Below are positions 7,501 through 12,943 of a stretch of 13,104 nucleotides of DNA, in pieces. The position numbers were made by a program, and so were the translations under genes. The notes under the pieces were generated by a model. It searched no databases. It was not told where the DNA came from and saw only the letters and a program-made list of their open reading frames with translations. Source of the DNA: Candidatus Firestoneibacteriota bacterium (GTDB lineage Bacteria > Oederibacteriota > JAAXVQ01); assembly GCA_013335425.1 (NCBI GenBank), contig JAAXVQ010000018.1, positions 1 to 13,104 on the forward strand. The letters run 5' to 3'. Each line of letters begins with the position of its first letter. Position 1 is the first letter of the stretch.

Positions 7501-7777
7501 CCAGCGAATACCCGAAAAAAGAATAGCCCCGCACCGCTTTGGCCCCGGGCACGGAAACCATGGCCGTGGTCAAAGGATAGGTCACTTGGTCTTCCACGAT
7601 GCGGGGTGACTGTCCGGGAAATTGGGTGTAGATGATAACCTGCACATCGGACAAATCCGGAATCGCGTCCACGTTGGTGTTGAACAAAGCATAGGTTCCC
7701 CAACCCACACCCAGGAGCGTGAGCAGGATCACCAACATTTTATGCTGCAAGGACCAAGCGATGAGTTTAGCCAGCAT
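4577..7777 (-). CDS. cusA: Heavy-metal RND efflux pump, CusA-type (Cu(I)/Ag(I))
   Basis: A 1066-residue inner-membrane proton-driven antiporter, full length for the HME-RND family (E. coli CusA is 1047). The N-terminal membrane helix is at about 13-33. Two large periplasmic loops (about 34-345 and 560-870) are each followed by a block of helices. Signature stretches include GVGWVYEYAL (135-144), the proton-relay helix with Asp414 in AMVDAAIIMIENVHKH, and GLDAETGVVMLLYL in the second half. The three methionines of the E. coli CusA metal path (573, 623, 672) are matched by Met579 in LLYMPTT, Met629 in GLDMAETT and Met678 in RTDMLSTG. This favours monovalent copper and silver over the zinc, cobalt and nickel of CzcA and CnrA. 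It should form a trimer with the adaptor and channel encoded just upstream. The start has only a weak ribosome site; it begins 33 nt after the cusB stop and may depend on coupled translation. Confidence 0.95.
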   Translation of the reverse strand: MLAKLIAWSLQHKMLVILLTLLGVGWGTYALFNTNVDAIPDLSDVQVIIYTQFPGQSPRIVEDQVTYPLTTAMVSVPGAKAVRGYSFFGYSLVYIIFADNTDIYWARSRVLEYLNYAQKRLPPEVVPTLGPDATGVGWVYEYALVSQKRSLQELRSLQDWYLKYELTTVAGVAEVASVGGYVKQYQVTVDPARLQAYHLPLASVEMAIKAGNHDVGGEVIEMGEAEYMIRGLGYIKSPEDLGNIPVGSGTLTGAGMGVGTSNYVPIFLKDIATIQIGPEMRRGLAELNGEGEVAGGIIVMRYGQNALKVIEGVKAKLAELKAGLPADVQIVPVYDRSHLIGRAIANLRDKLIEEMLIVTLVCILFLFHARSALVAVFTLPAAILIAFIVMHAQGINANIMSLGGIAIAIGAMVDAAIIMIENVHKHLEQDRTLPAKQRRDHWQIILEASQEVGPALFWSLLVITVSFIPIFSLEAQEGRLFHPLAFTKTYSMAAAALLAVTIVPILMGYFIRGKIPSEENNPINRWLLAKYHPVVKFVLAHAREVLLGALLVMLLGLVPWFRLGSEFMPPLYEGDLLYMPTTLPGISITQAKALLQQTDKIIKRFPEVERVFGKIGRAETATDPSGLDMAETTIMLRPEKDWRPGMNVDKLIAELDQAVRVPGLTNAWTMPIKARTDMLSTGIKTPVGVKISGADLTVLQDLGQKVESVLRRVPGTASAFAERAVGGNYLDISINRPEAARYGINVDELHSVIQTALGGMNITTTVEGLERYPVNLRYSRELRDSVESIRRVLVPGRNGVQVPIGQVATVRLVKGPMVIRSENTRPNAWVFVDIRGVDIGTYIRRAQAALAAKLPKLPTGYALAWSGEFEYMQRMQRRLLLVIPLTLFIIMLIIYLNTQSFIKTAIVLLAVPFSLVGAFGFVYLLGYNLSLAVWVGIIALAGLDAETGVVMLLYLDQAHAEAEKRGALRNLADLKTAIDHGAVRRVRPKIMTAAVIVAGLLPILWSHGAGSDVMKRIAAPMVGGVITSVLMELAVYPVIYYYWRGHVWLKAEGKDFGQLWRKWRKA

Positions 7778-7786
7778 TGGTTTTAA

Positions 7787-7813
7787 TAGGCCCCATAAGT
7801 CTCTTGGACCCTA
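7787..7813 (-). other. Hairpin between cusB and cusA
   Basis: TAGGCCCC (7787-7794) and GGACCCTA (7806-7813) form an imperfect 8-bp stem with an 11-nt loop; in the mRNA seven of eight positions can pair if one G-U is allowed. The cusB stop codon lies in the stem and the cusA ATG begins 9 nt beyond it. Confidence 0.35.
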
Positions 7814-9139
7814 TTTTTCTCCTTCCATACCCGGCATGCTGCCGTTCCCGCGCTGTTCGTGGGTTGCGGGTTGAGCCGTCGGTTCGGCACCGGTCGAGTT
7901 GTCGGGTGAATGCCCGGCACCCAAGAGCTGCACGGCGTTTTTCAAATTGCTCTCGGAATCAATCAAAAATTGTGCCGAGGTCACGATTTTCTCTCCCACG
8001 GTCACGCCTTGTAAGACCTGCACATAACCGCCGCCTGCCACACCCAATTGCACTTCCCGCGGAGTAAAATAGCCGTTGGGCAATGCGATCACCGCAATAT
8101 TTCTGTCCCCGGAATGAATCACCGCCTGTTCGGGAATAGCCACTACGTCCAGGGCGGCGGGGGAAATTATCCGCACCGTGGCGAACATACCGGGTTTTAG
8201 CTGCAGGTCCGGGGTGTTGCTCACTTCAATCCGAGCCTGAGCGGTTTTGGCCGTGGGGTCCAACACCGGTGAGAGATAAGCCACGCGCCCTTTAAAAAGT
8301 TTCCCCGGCAGAGCGGACAATTCGATTTGCGTCTGCTGACCGGTTTGCACCCAGGACAAATCCCGCTCATAGATGTCGGCCATAACCCAGACCATGCTCA
8401 AATCCGCGATCCGGTAGAGCACCATACCCGGTTCCACCTGTTTGCCCGATTCCACCATTTTTTCCAGTACCACGCCTTTGTCCGGAGAGCGCAGGGTCAT
8501 GGTTTTTTGGACCGTTCCCCGTGCGGTCAAAGTCCGGATCTCGCTGTCCGGAATATCCCAATTGAGCAAACGTGCCCGGGCGCTTTCCACCAACTCCCGC
8601 GCGCCGCGCAGCGCTTCCGCCGAAGCGTCCGGCGGCAGCGCATCGGCATAGCGCCGGGCTTGCAGGTATTCTTCCTGGGTGCTGACCAGCTCCGGGCTGT
8701 AAATGTCGAGCAGCGGCTGACCCTGCACGACCCTTTCCCCGGTATAACTCACATGGAGTTTTTCCGCCCAACCCATAAACTTGGTGCTGAGGGTGTAAAC
8801 CTTGGATTCGTTGAGCGCGACCGTGCCGCTCGTGCGTATTTCCCTTTTCAGGTTTTGTTTTTTCACCTCCGCAGTCATGACACCGATGTTTTGAATCATG
8901 GCCGGATCAATGCGGATGCCTTGGGCGTTCTTGTCTCCCACATATACCGGCACCATGTCCATGCCGCAAGGGGCTTTGCCCGGGTGATCGGACAGGTTGG
9001 CGGGGTTCATGGGGTCCACGTAATAAGCAATTTGTTTTTCCGCCCCGCTCCCCGCCCCACGGGAGCGGCCACAGCCCGTTCCCGCCAGCAGGAACGCACC
9101 AAGAATACATATCACCATTATCTGTCTTGTGATTTTCAT
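7811..9139 (-). CDS. cusB: Periplasmic adaptor (membrane fusion protein), CusB-type lipoprotein
   Basis: A 442-residue adaptor linking the RND pump to the outer-membrane channel. The N-terminus (ITRQIMVICILGAFLLAGTGC) is a lipoprotein-type signal with likely acylated Cys23; the residue at -3 is Gly, which is not ideal. Residues 39-66 form a heavy-metal-binding domain (YYVDPMNP and GKAPCGMDMVPVY), the methionine-containing N-terminal module common in CusB relatives. A barrel-sandwich and alpha-hairpin region follows (about 105-245), then beta-barrel and membrane-proximal domains to about 390. The C-terminal tail is Pro/Gln-rich and ends with GSMPGMEGEK, another Met-containing segment. In known Cus systems CusB takes metal from the periplasm and passes it to CusA. 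The ATG at 9139, with GGGGAG 7 nt upstream, is preferred to a GTG 15 nt earlier. It follows the channel gene after 46 nt that include a 7-bp tandem repeat. Confidence 0.93.
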   Translation of the reverse strand: MKITRQIMVICILGAFLLAGTGCGRSRGAGSGAEKQIAYYVDPMNPANLSDHPGKAPCGMDMVPVYVGDKNAQGIRIDPAMIQNIGVMTAEVKKQNLKREIRTSGTVALNESKVYTLSTKFMGWAEKLHVSYTGERVVQGQPLLDIYSPELVSTQEEYLQARRYADALPPDASAEALRGARELVESARARLLNWDIPDSEIRTLTARGTVQKTMTLRSPDKGVVLEKMVESGKQVEPGMVLYRIADLSMVWVMADIYERDLSWVQTGQQTQIELSALPGKLFKGRVAYLSPVLDPTAKTAQARIEVSNTPDLQLKPGMFATVRIISPAALDVVAIPEQAVIHSGDRNIAVIALPNGYFTPREVQLGVAGGGYVQVLQGVTVGEKIVTSAQFLIDSESNLKNAVQLLGAGHSPDNSTGAEPTAQPATHEQRGNGSMPGMEGEK

Positions 9140-9166
9140 GTTGTCTCTCCCCACCTTCCCCGCTCA

Positions 9167-9208
9167 ACTTTCTATTCTCTATTCTCTATTCTCTACTTTC
9201 TACTTTCT
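9167..9208. repeat. Heptanucleotide tandem repeat across the channel gene stop codon
   Basis: Six consecutive 7-bp units on the plus strand: ACTTTCT, three ATTCTCT, then two ACTTTCT. The array covers the last seven codons and stop of the channel gene and runs into the spacer before cusB. As the unit is not a multiple of three, a change in unit number changes the reading frame at the C-terminus. Confidence 0.85.
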
Positions 9209-10556
9209 GATCTTGCAGCGCCTTCTGAATCTCCTCGAGGTTGAGCCCCACGGCCTGTTCCAGATCCGCCAGACTCGTCATCAAATTTTTAACGGCCATA
9301 ACGCGGTTCTCACGCGCCATCCAGAGCAGGCGGTAGGCGTCCAAGAGGGTCATGAAATCCCGCTTGCCGGTTTGGTAGGCCGCCAGGGTCGATTGCAGGG
9401 TCTGCTCAGCCTGCACCAGCAGCGTTTTCTCGGTCAATTCCGCCAGCGCCTGGTTGGCGTTGACCCTTCCCAGGGTTTGCCGCAATTGCGCCTGGACCCG
9501 GTTTTGAGTTTGGCGCAAATTTGCTTGAGCCGCTTCCAAAGCGGCCTGGGTCTGTTGGTAGCGGGACACGGTCTTGGGCGCGGACCACGGAGCGATCGGC
9601 AGCGTCACCCCGAGCATGAGCGACCAAAAATTATCACCCATGCCCCGCATGTCCTTGTACATGCCCTTGGCCATGAAGTCCGGGAAAAAACCCCAGAAAG
9701 CGGCGCCGCGTTCGGCTCGGGCCATTTCCACTCCCCATTGGGCGGCCTGCAATTCGGGTTGATTTTTTTCCGTCAAGGACTTCAGTTGCGCCAAGGACCA
9801 GGATTGTTTCGACCAGGTCAGTTCCGGCACCGCGTCCCAGGGTGTTTCCGAGGTCCGGTTCAACAGGGCCACCAGCTCGGCGCTGAGGGATTCCCGGGCC
9901 TGGGTTAAAATCAAAGCCGTGCTTTGCAGCGAGGTAAATTCGGTTTGCGCGCGCAGCACGTCGCTTTGATTGCCCATGCCCAACTCGTATTGTTTGCGCG
10001 CCAAGTCCTGCAACTGCTGCATGAGCTCGAGGTTTTGCCGGTTGATGTAGAGCTTGCGATCAACCTCGTAGAGCTCGTAATAGGCGCTTTTAAGGTTGGT
10101 GACCAGACGCTGGGCAAGCATCCGCGCCTCTTGTTCCCGCATGGCGGCGCGGCGATTCTCGGCCGTGCCCAGGGCAATGAGGCGACCGGGAAACATCACG
10201 TCCTGTTGGGCGAAATAATCGATCTCCAGGTTGTTCTTGCCGGGATCAGGAAAAGAGGCCACGGGTATCTGGAAAAAATCCATGCCCACCTGGGGTGCCT
10301 CCAAACCGCCTTCCAGACCGGCTTGCGCCCGGGCAACACGGGCCGACGCCTGGGCAGCCTGCAGTTCGGGGTTGACGCGCAGCAATTCGGAAACCAAATC
10401 ATCCAACATTTCGGATGTTTTGCCCGCAGCCGGGATCGACGAGGATGGCTCCGCACCCCGTACCGATCCCGGCACGGCCAGGAAGATCAAAGCGCTCAGG
10501 ATCGCGGTGGGAAAAATCCGGTTTAAGGTTCTGTCTTGAAATCGCATGAACAACAT
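9186..10556 (-). CDS. Outer-membrane efflux channel, TolC/CusC family
   Basis: A 456-residue outer-membrane factor. Residues 1-34 (positively charged start, then FPTAILSALIFLAVPGSVRG) form a signal peptide; no lipobox cysteine is present, unlike E. coli CusC. Two homologous halves follow, each with long helices: about 50-240 (LVSELLRVNPELQAAQASAR, then YYELYEVDRKLYINRQNLEL) and about 255-445 (NQPELQAAQWGVEMARAERG, then LVQAEQTLQSTLAAYQTGKR). In this family they build a trimeric barrel and tunnel that lets the pump expel metal across the outer membrane. The ATG at 10556 has GGAGG 6 nt upstream and lies 29 nt after the sensor gene stop. The last residues (KVESRE) and the stop codon come from a heptanucleotide repeat. 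As the neighbour of cusB and cusA it is the expected CusC, but sequence alone does not fix substrate. Confidence 0.92.
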   Translation of the reverse strand: MLFMRFQDRTLNRIFPTAILSALIFLAVPGSVRGAEPSSSIPAAGKTSEMLDDLVSELLRVNPELQAAQASARVARAQAGLEGGLEAPQVGMDFFQIPVASFPDPGKNNLEIDYFAQQDVMFPGRLIALGTAENRRAAMREQEARMLAQRLVTNLKSAYYELYEVDRKLYINRQNLELMQQLQDLARKQYELGMGNQSDVLRAQTEFTSLQSTALILTQARESLSAELVALLNRTSETPWDAVPELTWSKQSWSLAQLKSLTEKNQPELQAAQWGVEMARAERGAAFWGFFPDFMAKGMYKDMRGMGDNFWSLMLGVTLPIAPWSAPKTVSRYQQTQAALEAAQANLRQTQNRVQAQLRQTLGRVNANQALAELTEKTLLVQAEQTLQSTLAAYQTGKRDFMTLLDAYRLLWMARENRVMAVKNLMTSLADLEQAVGLNLEEIQKALQDQKVESRE

Positions 10557-10585
10557 TGGGCTCCTCCAACTTAGACCGACACGGA

Positions 10586-11116
10586 TTACTTTTTTTCCCC
10601 GGTCCCCATACTTCCCGGTCCGTGCAATGTGCACGCACCGGTTGTGTCCGCGTGGTGCTGCATGCGGGAAACCGCCTCGCCCCATTGTGCCTGCACGGCC
10701 TGCACAAAACTAGTTCGCGCCGGTTCCGGCAAACTGTCCCGCACGCGCATGATGTGTTGCCACGTGAGGATTTCCAGTTGGGCCTGATCGGCGGTTATGC
10801 GGTTCATTAAGCGTTGGGATTCGGGATCATCGCTGGGTGCCTCCCCCAGCCGACGGGCCAACCGGGTGCGTTCGGCGCACAACTCGGTGCACACTTGGGC
10901 ATATTGCCCGCTAAAAGCTTGATCCAGGGCCAAGATTTTTTTTCGGCTTTCCGGGTCCTTCACATGTTTAACCGCCAATCCGGCCACGGTTGACGGGGCG
11001 CAAACCGCCGCGCTCCGGCTTTGCCCCCCATGAAAAACCCAGGCATAGGTTCCGGCCATAACGCCTACCAAAAGCAAAACCGACCATACGGCCAAAACCG
11101 TTTTACGTTTATCCAT
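10586..11116 (-). CDS. Membrane-anchored periplasmic metal-sensor-like protein (CnrX/Spy/CpxP-like)
   Basis: A 176-residue protein. One membrane helix lies at 7-27 and the remainder should be periplasmic and largely alpha-helical, with the hairpin-like helices of the Spy/CpxP and CnrX (Metal_resist) group: LDQAFSGQYAQVCTELCAER (64-83), TADQAQLEILTWQHIMRVRD (108-127) and ARTSFVQAVQAQW (133-145). Possible soft-metal ligands are Cys39, Cys76, Cys80, His121, Met123, His154, His155, Cys162 and His165. CnrX in Cupriavidus senses Ni and Co through mainly His, Met and Glu ligands and, with CnrY, releases the sigma factor CnrH; the cysteines here would suit Cu(I) or Ag(I). The start codon is 4 nt after the stop of the preceding gene, whose final codons contain its ribosome site GGAGG. 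Size and position match CnrX, but a chaperone-like or metal-scavenging role is also possible. Confidence 0.7.
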   Translation of the reverse strand: MDKRKTVLAVWSVLLLVGVMAGTYAWVFHGGQSRSAAVCAPSTVAGLAVKHVKDPESRKKILALDQAFSGQYAQVCTELCAERTRLARRLGEAPSDDPESQRLMNRITADQAQLEILTWQHIMRVRDSLPEPARTSFVQAVQAQWGEAVSRMQHHADTTGACTLHGPGSMGTGEKK

Positions 11117-11120
11117 GGCG

Positions 11121-11414
11121 CTATTCCTCCGTTTTTAAAGCCGCAAATTGTCCCGCCAGCGAGCCCTCGGCCAGCAACTGATTCAGGCTCGGGCCGGTAG
11201 GCGTCGGCGTGTTTAAGCGGTATTGGCCCAAACCCAAACCCACCAGCAAACCTGCCAAAACCGCTCCCCAAGGCAGCCATTTCCAGACCCGGGGCAAAGC
11301 CGGGACACTGTCCGCCCGCGCCCAAAAACGTTGCGCATACCCCGGGCGGGGCTGGTGGTCGGGCAATTGTTTAAACGCTTCCTGCCAACGGGAATCTTCT
11401 CCAGGCTTCTGCAT
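11121..11414 (-). CDS. Small single-pass membrane protein, probable CnrY-like anti-sigma factor
   Basis: A 97-residue protein with the topology of a short anti-sigma factor: a cytoplasmic N-terminal segment (1-45, helical WQEAFKQLP, then PRPGYAQRFWARAD), one membrane helix (46-64, LPWGAVLAGLLVGLGLG) and a short periplasmic tail. CnrY of Cupriavidus is 95 residues with the same layout and binds the sigma factor CnrH through its N-terminus. No zinc-binding HxxxCxxC is present. It is the first gene of the compact efflux operon and is followed 4 nt later by the CnrX-like gene, as in cnrYX. An ECF sigma gene lies about 1.5 kb upstream. The ATG at 11414 has GGAG 9 nt before it. Function rests on topology and context; direct similarity is weak, so an unrelated small membrane protein remains possible. 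Confidence 0.6.
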   Translation of the reverse strand: MQKPGEDSRWQEAFKQLPDHQPRPGYAQRFWARADSVPALPRVWKWLPWGAVLAGLLVGLGLGQYRLNTPTPTGPSLNQLLAEGSLAGQFAALKTEE

Positions 11415-11432
11415 ATGGGAAAGCTCCTTTTT

Positions 11433-11458
11433 GTTTCTACTGTATATACGTTTGAAAC
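11433..11458. promoter_or_regulatory. 26-bp interrupted palindrome before the efflux operon (candidate operator and -10)
   Basis: GTTTC, 4 nt, GTATATAC, 4 nt, GAAAC: both outer arms and the 8-bp core are perfectly symmetric about one centre. It lies 18 nt upstream of the ATG at 11414. The core contains TATATA, a usable -10 on the minus strand, but no good -35 is found 16-18 nt upstream, which would suit an activated or repressor-controlled promoter. Confidence 0.55.
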
Positions 11459-11476
11459 CGGATTTGCTTGCGGGGA

Positions 11477-11498
11477 AAATTTTTTTTGTTTTTTTTGC
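11477..11498 (-). promoter_or_regulatory. A-rich tract upstream of the efflux operon (possible UP element)
   Basis: On the minus strand eight A, one C, eight A and then TTTT run through this segment. Counting from the TATATA core of the palindrome it falls at about -40 to -60, where an UP element or an intrinsic bend would lie. It could also be low-complexity spacer. Confidence 0.3.
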
Positions 11499-11528
11499 GG
11501 AAAGGTCGCGTACCTAAGAAGAGGACGT

Positions 11529-12740
11529 TTAACGCCAGGTGGGATCGACGTTGTCAAAATTGCTTTTGGTCAAATTGCGGATATTGCTGCCGTCGGCGTT
11601 CATGACCCAAATGTTCCAGGTGACGCCCCATTTGGCGGTGTAGGCGATCCGGCTGCCGTCCGGGGAAAAAAGCGGTTCTCCCCGGTCCACGTTGTCGCTG
11701 ATGACCCGCTCATGGGTCCCGTGCACAATGTCATAGATATAGAGGGCACGGGTATGATGCAGCATGAAGTCTGCTGTAAATAAAAGCTGCCAACCGTTGG
11801 GTGCAAACATGGCGTTGCCGTAATTGGCCACGTCGTCGCTGCCGATGAGCACTTTCTTTTCACGCGTGGTAAGATTGAGGATAAGGATCTGATTGTAAAC
11901 GCGGTTGATTTCCTGATAAGCCAGCAAGTTCCCGTCCGGAGAAATCGAGAACGCATAGTTGCAGCCGCTGCTTTTCCTGATCTGCCGCGCCTCGGTCCCG
12001 TCGGCGTTCATTTGCATGATCTTCATTTCATTGTCCCCGTGGACCGTGTAAAAAATCTTGCTGCTGTCGAAAATCCAGATGGGATTGGTTTTGTCCTCGG
12101 GCCCGGTGGTCAGTTGCTGGACGCGCTTGGTTTGCAGGTCCAAAAGGTAGATTTGATAAAAGCCGCCGCCCCGATTGGAGCTGAACGCGATTCTGTTTCC
12201 GTCATAGGAAAAATGGGGGTTGCGGTCAAACGCATTCACCTGCGTGAGGCGCTGGACGTTGTTCCCGTTGGAATCCATCATGTAGATTTGATAATAATGC
12301 CCGTCCCCCCGGTTGGAGACAAACGCGATGGAACGATACCCTCCCCCCGGCGGAACCGGCGTGGGTTCGATGCTGGGGACCGCAGGAGGCACCCTGTCTT
12401 TCGTTTCCACGGGATGCTCCGGGAGCGCCTTAATGAACGACGGTTTGGCTTTATGCGCCCGGTAATTCCGAGGTTGAATTTGACGTGGTCCGGAAACCGG
12501 CGGGTTTGGCTCCGCGGTCGCCATAGGTTGCGGGGGATGAGGCTTGGGCTCAACGGGGCCCGGGCAGGCATGTTGAAAGAAAAACAAATACAACGCCGCC
12601 AGCAAAGCCAGCAACGTTATCAAATTCCGCCAAAAGCGGTCTTTGTCAAATCCCAGCCGCGCTTTGACCTTCAGGTAAGCGCTTTTCAGGAATTTAAAAA
12701 TCCCTTTTTTTCTTGTGAAACCAGAGTGATTTACGGGCAA
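11529..12740 (-). CDS. Single-pass membrane protein with periplasmic TolB-like (PD40) beta-propeller
   Basis: About 403 residues. A basic N-terminal segment (1-36) precedes a membrane helix (about 37-56, WRNLITLLALLAALYLFFF). A Pro-rich linker follows (57-135), then five or six PD40 blades with recurring IAFVSNR, QIYMMDSNGNN, LTQ, NPHFSYDGN and SPDGSRIAY elements, ending at DPTWR. Topology predicts a cytoplasmic N-terminus and a periplasmic propeller, so it could bind envelope components or sense stress. No catalytic domain is visible. The start is uncertain: no ATG exists in the first part of the frame. TTG at 12740 with GGAG 6 nt upstream is used here. The frame is open to a TTG at 12872, which would add 44 residues including GCCSSCHGEKAC; GGAGGA near 12835 has no good start after it. 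It lies between the ECF sigma gene and the CnrY-like gene, where no such protein is expected. The function is unknown. Confidence 0.8.
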   Translation of the reverse strand: MPVNHSGFTRKKGIFKFLKSAYLKVKARLGFDKDRFWRNLITLLALLAALYLFFFQHACPGPVEPKPHPPQPMATAEPNPPVSGPRQIQPRNYRAHKAKPSFIKALPEHPVETKDRVPPAVPSIEPTPVPPGGGYRSIAFVSNRGDGHYYQIYMMDSNGNNVQRLTQVNAFDRNPHFSYDGNRIAFSSNRGGGFYQIYLLDLQTKRVQQLTTGPEDKTNPIWIFDSSKIFYTVHGDNEMKIMQMNADGTEARQIRKSSGCNYAFSISPDGNLLAYQEINRVYNQILILNLTTREKKVLIGSDDVANYGNAMFAPNGWQLLFTADFMLHHTRALYIYDIVHGTHERVISDNVDRGEPLFSPDGSRIAYTAKWGVTWNIWVMNADGSNIRNLTKSNFDNVDPTWR

Positions 12741-12881
12741 AGGTTTCTCCGCATCCTGGCAGGCTTTTTCTCCATGGCAGGAGCTGCAACATCCCTTCCT
12801 GCGCCGGAGCCTAACGCCTGCGGCCGGGGATGGACTTCCTCCAATTGTGGCATAAACTAAAGCGCCGGACAATATTAATTA

Positions 12882-12926
12882 GACGGCCGGGGCTGATTAT
12901 TATTTCATTTTTTCAGGAAGGCCGTC
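12882..12926 (-). terminator. Hairpin after the ECF sigma gene (weak terminator or attenuator)
   Basis: GACGGCC and GGCCGTC form a perfect 7-bp outer stem. Inside, CTGA and TCAG add 4 bp around a 16-nt AT-rich loop. On the minus strand it starts 17 nt after the sigma factor stop and is followed by TAATTAATATTG, which is U-rich only in part. It may reduce read-through into the beta-propeller gene. Confidence 0.45.
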
Positions 12927-12943
12927 ACTTGCGCGGAGGAGCG

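Noticed and set aside
8327..9244. Long open frame on the plus strand opposite cusB
   Set aside because: It lies opposite a complete, motif-bearing adaptor gene, is rich in His, Arg and Gln as antisense frames of GC-rich genes are, and shows no family motif.
11477..11500. T-rich run as terminator of a plus-strand transcript
   Set aside because: No stem precedes it and there is no plus-strand gene to end.
12766..12800. CxxCH in the lead segment of the propeller frame as a cytochrome c heme site
   Set aside because: No signal peptide precedes it, it may not be translated at all, and no cytochrome fold or distal ligand is visible.
12012..12860. Plus-strand open frame opposite the propeller gene
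   Set aside because: The minus-strand frame has clear PD40 repeats and a membrane helix; the plus frame has no domain pattern.
12830..12872. Small 38-codon gene starting at an ATG near 12858 on the minus strand
   Set aside because: It has no ribosome site upstream, no recognisable product, and overlaps the open frame of the propeller gene.
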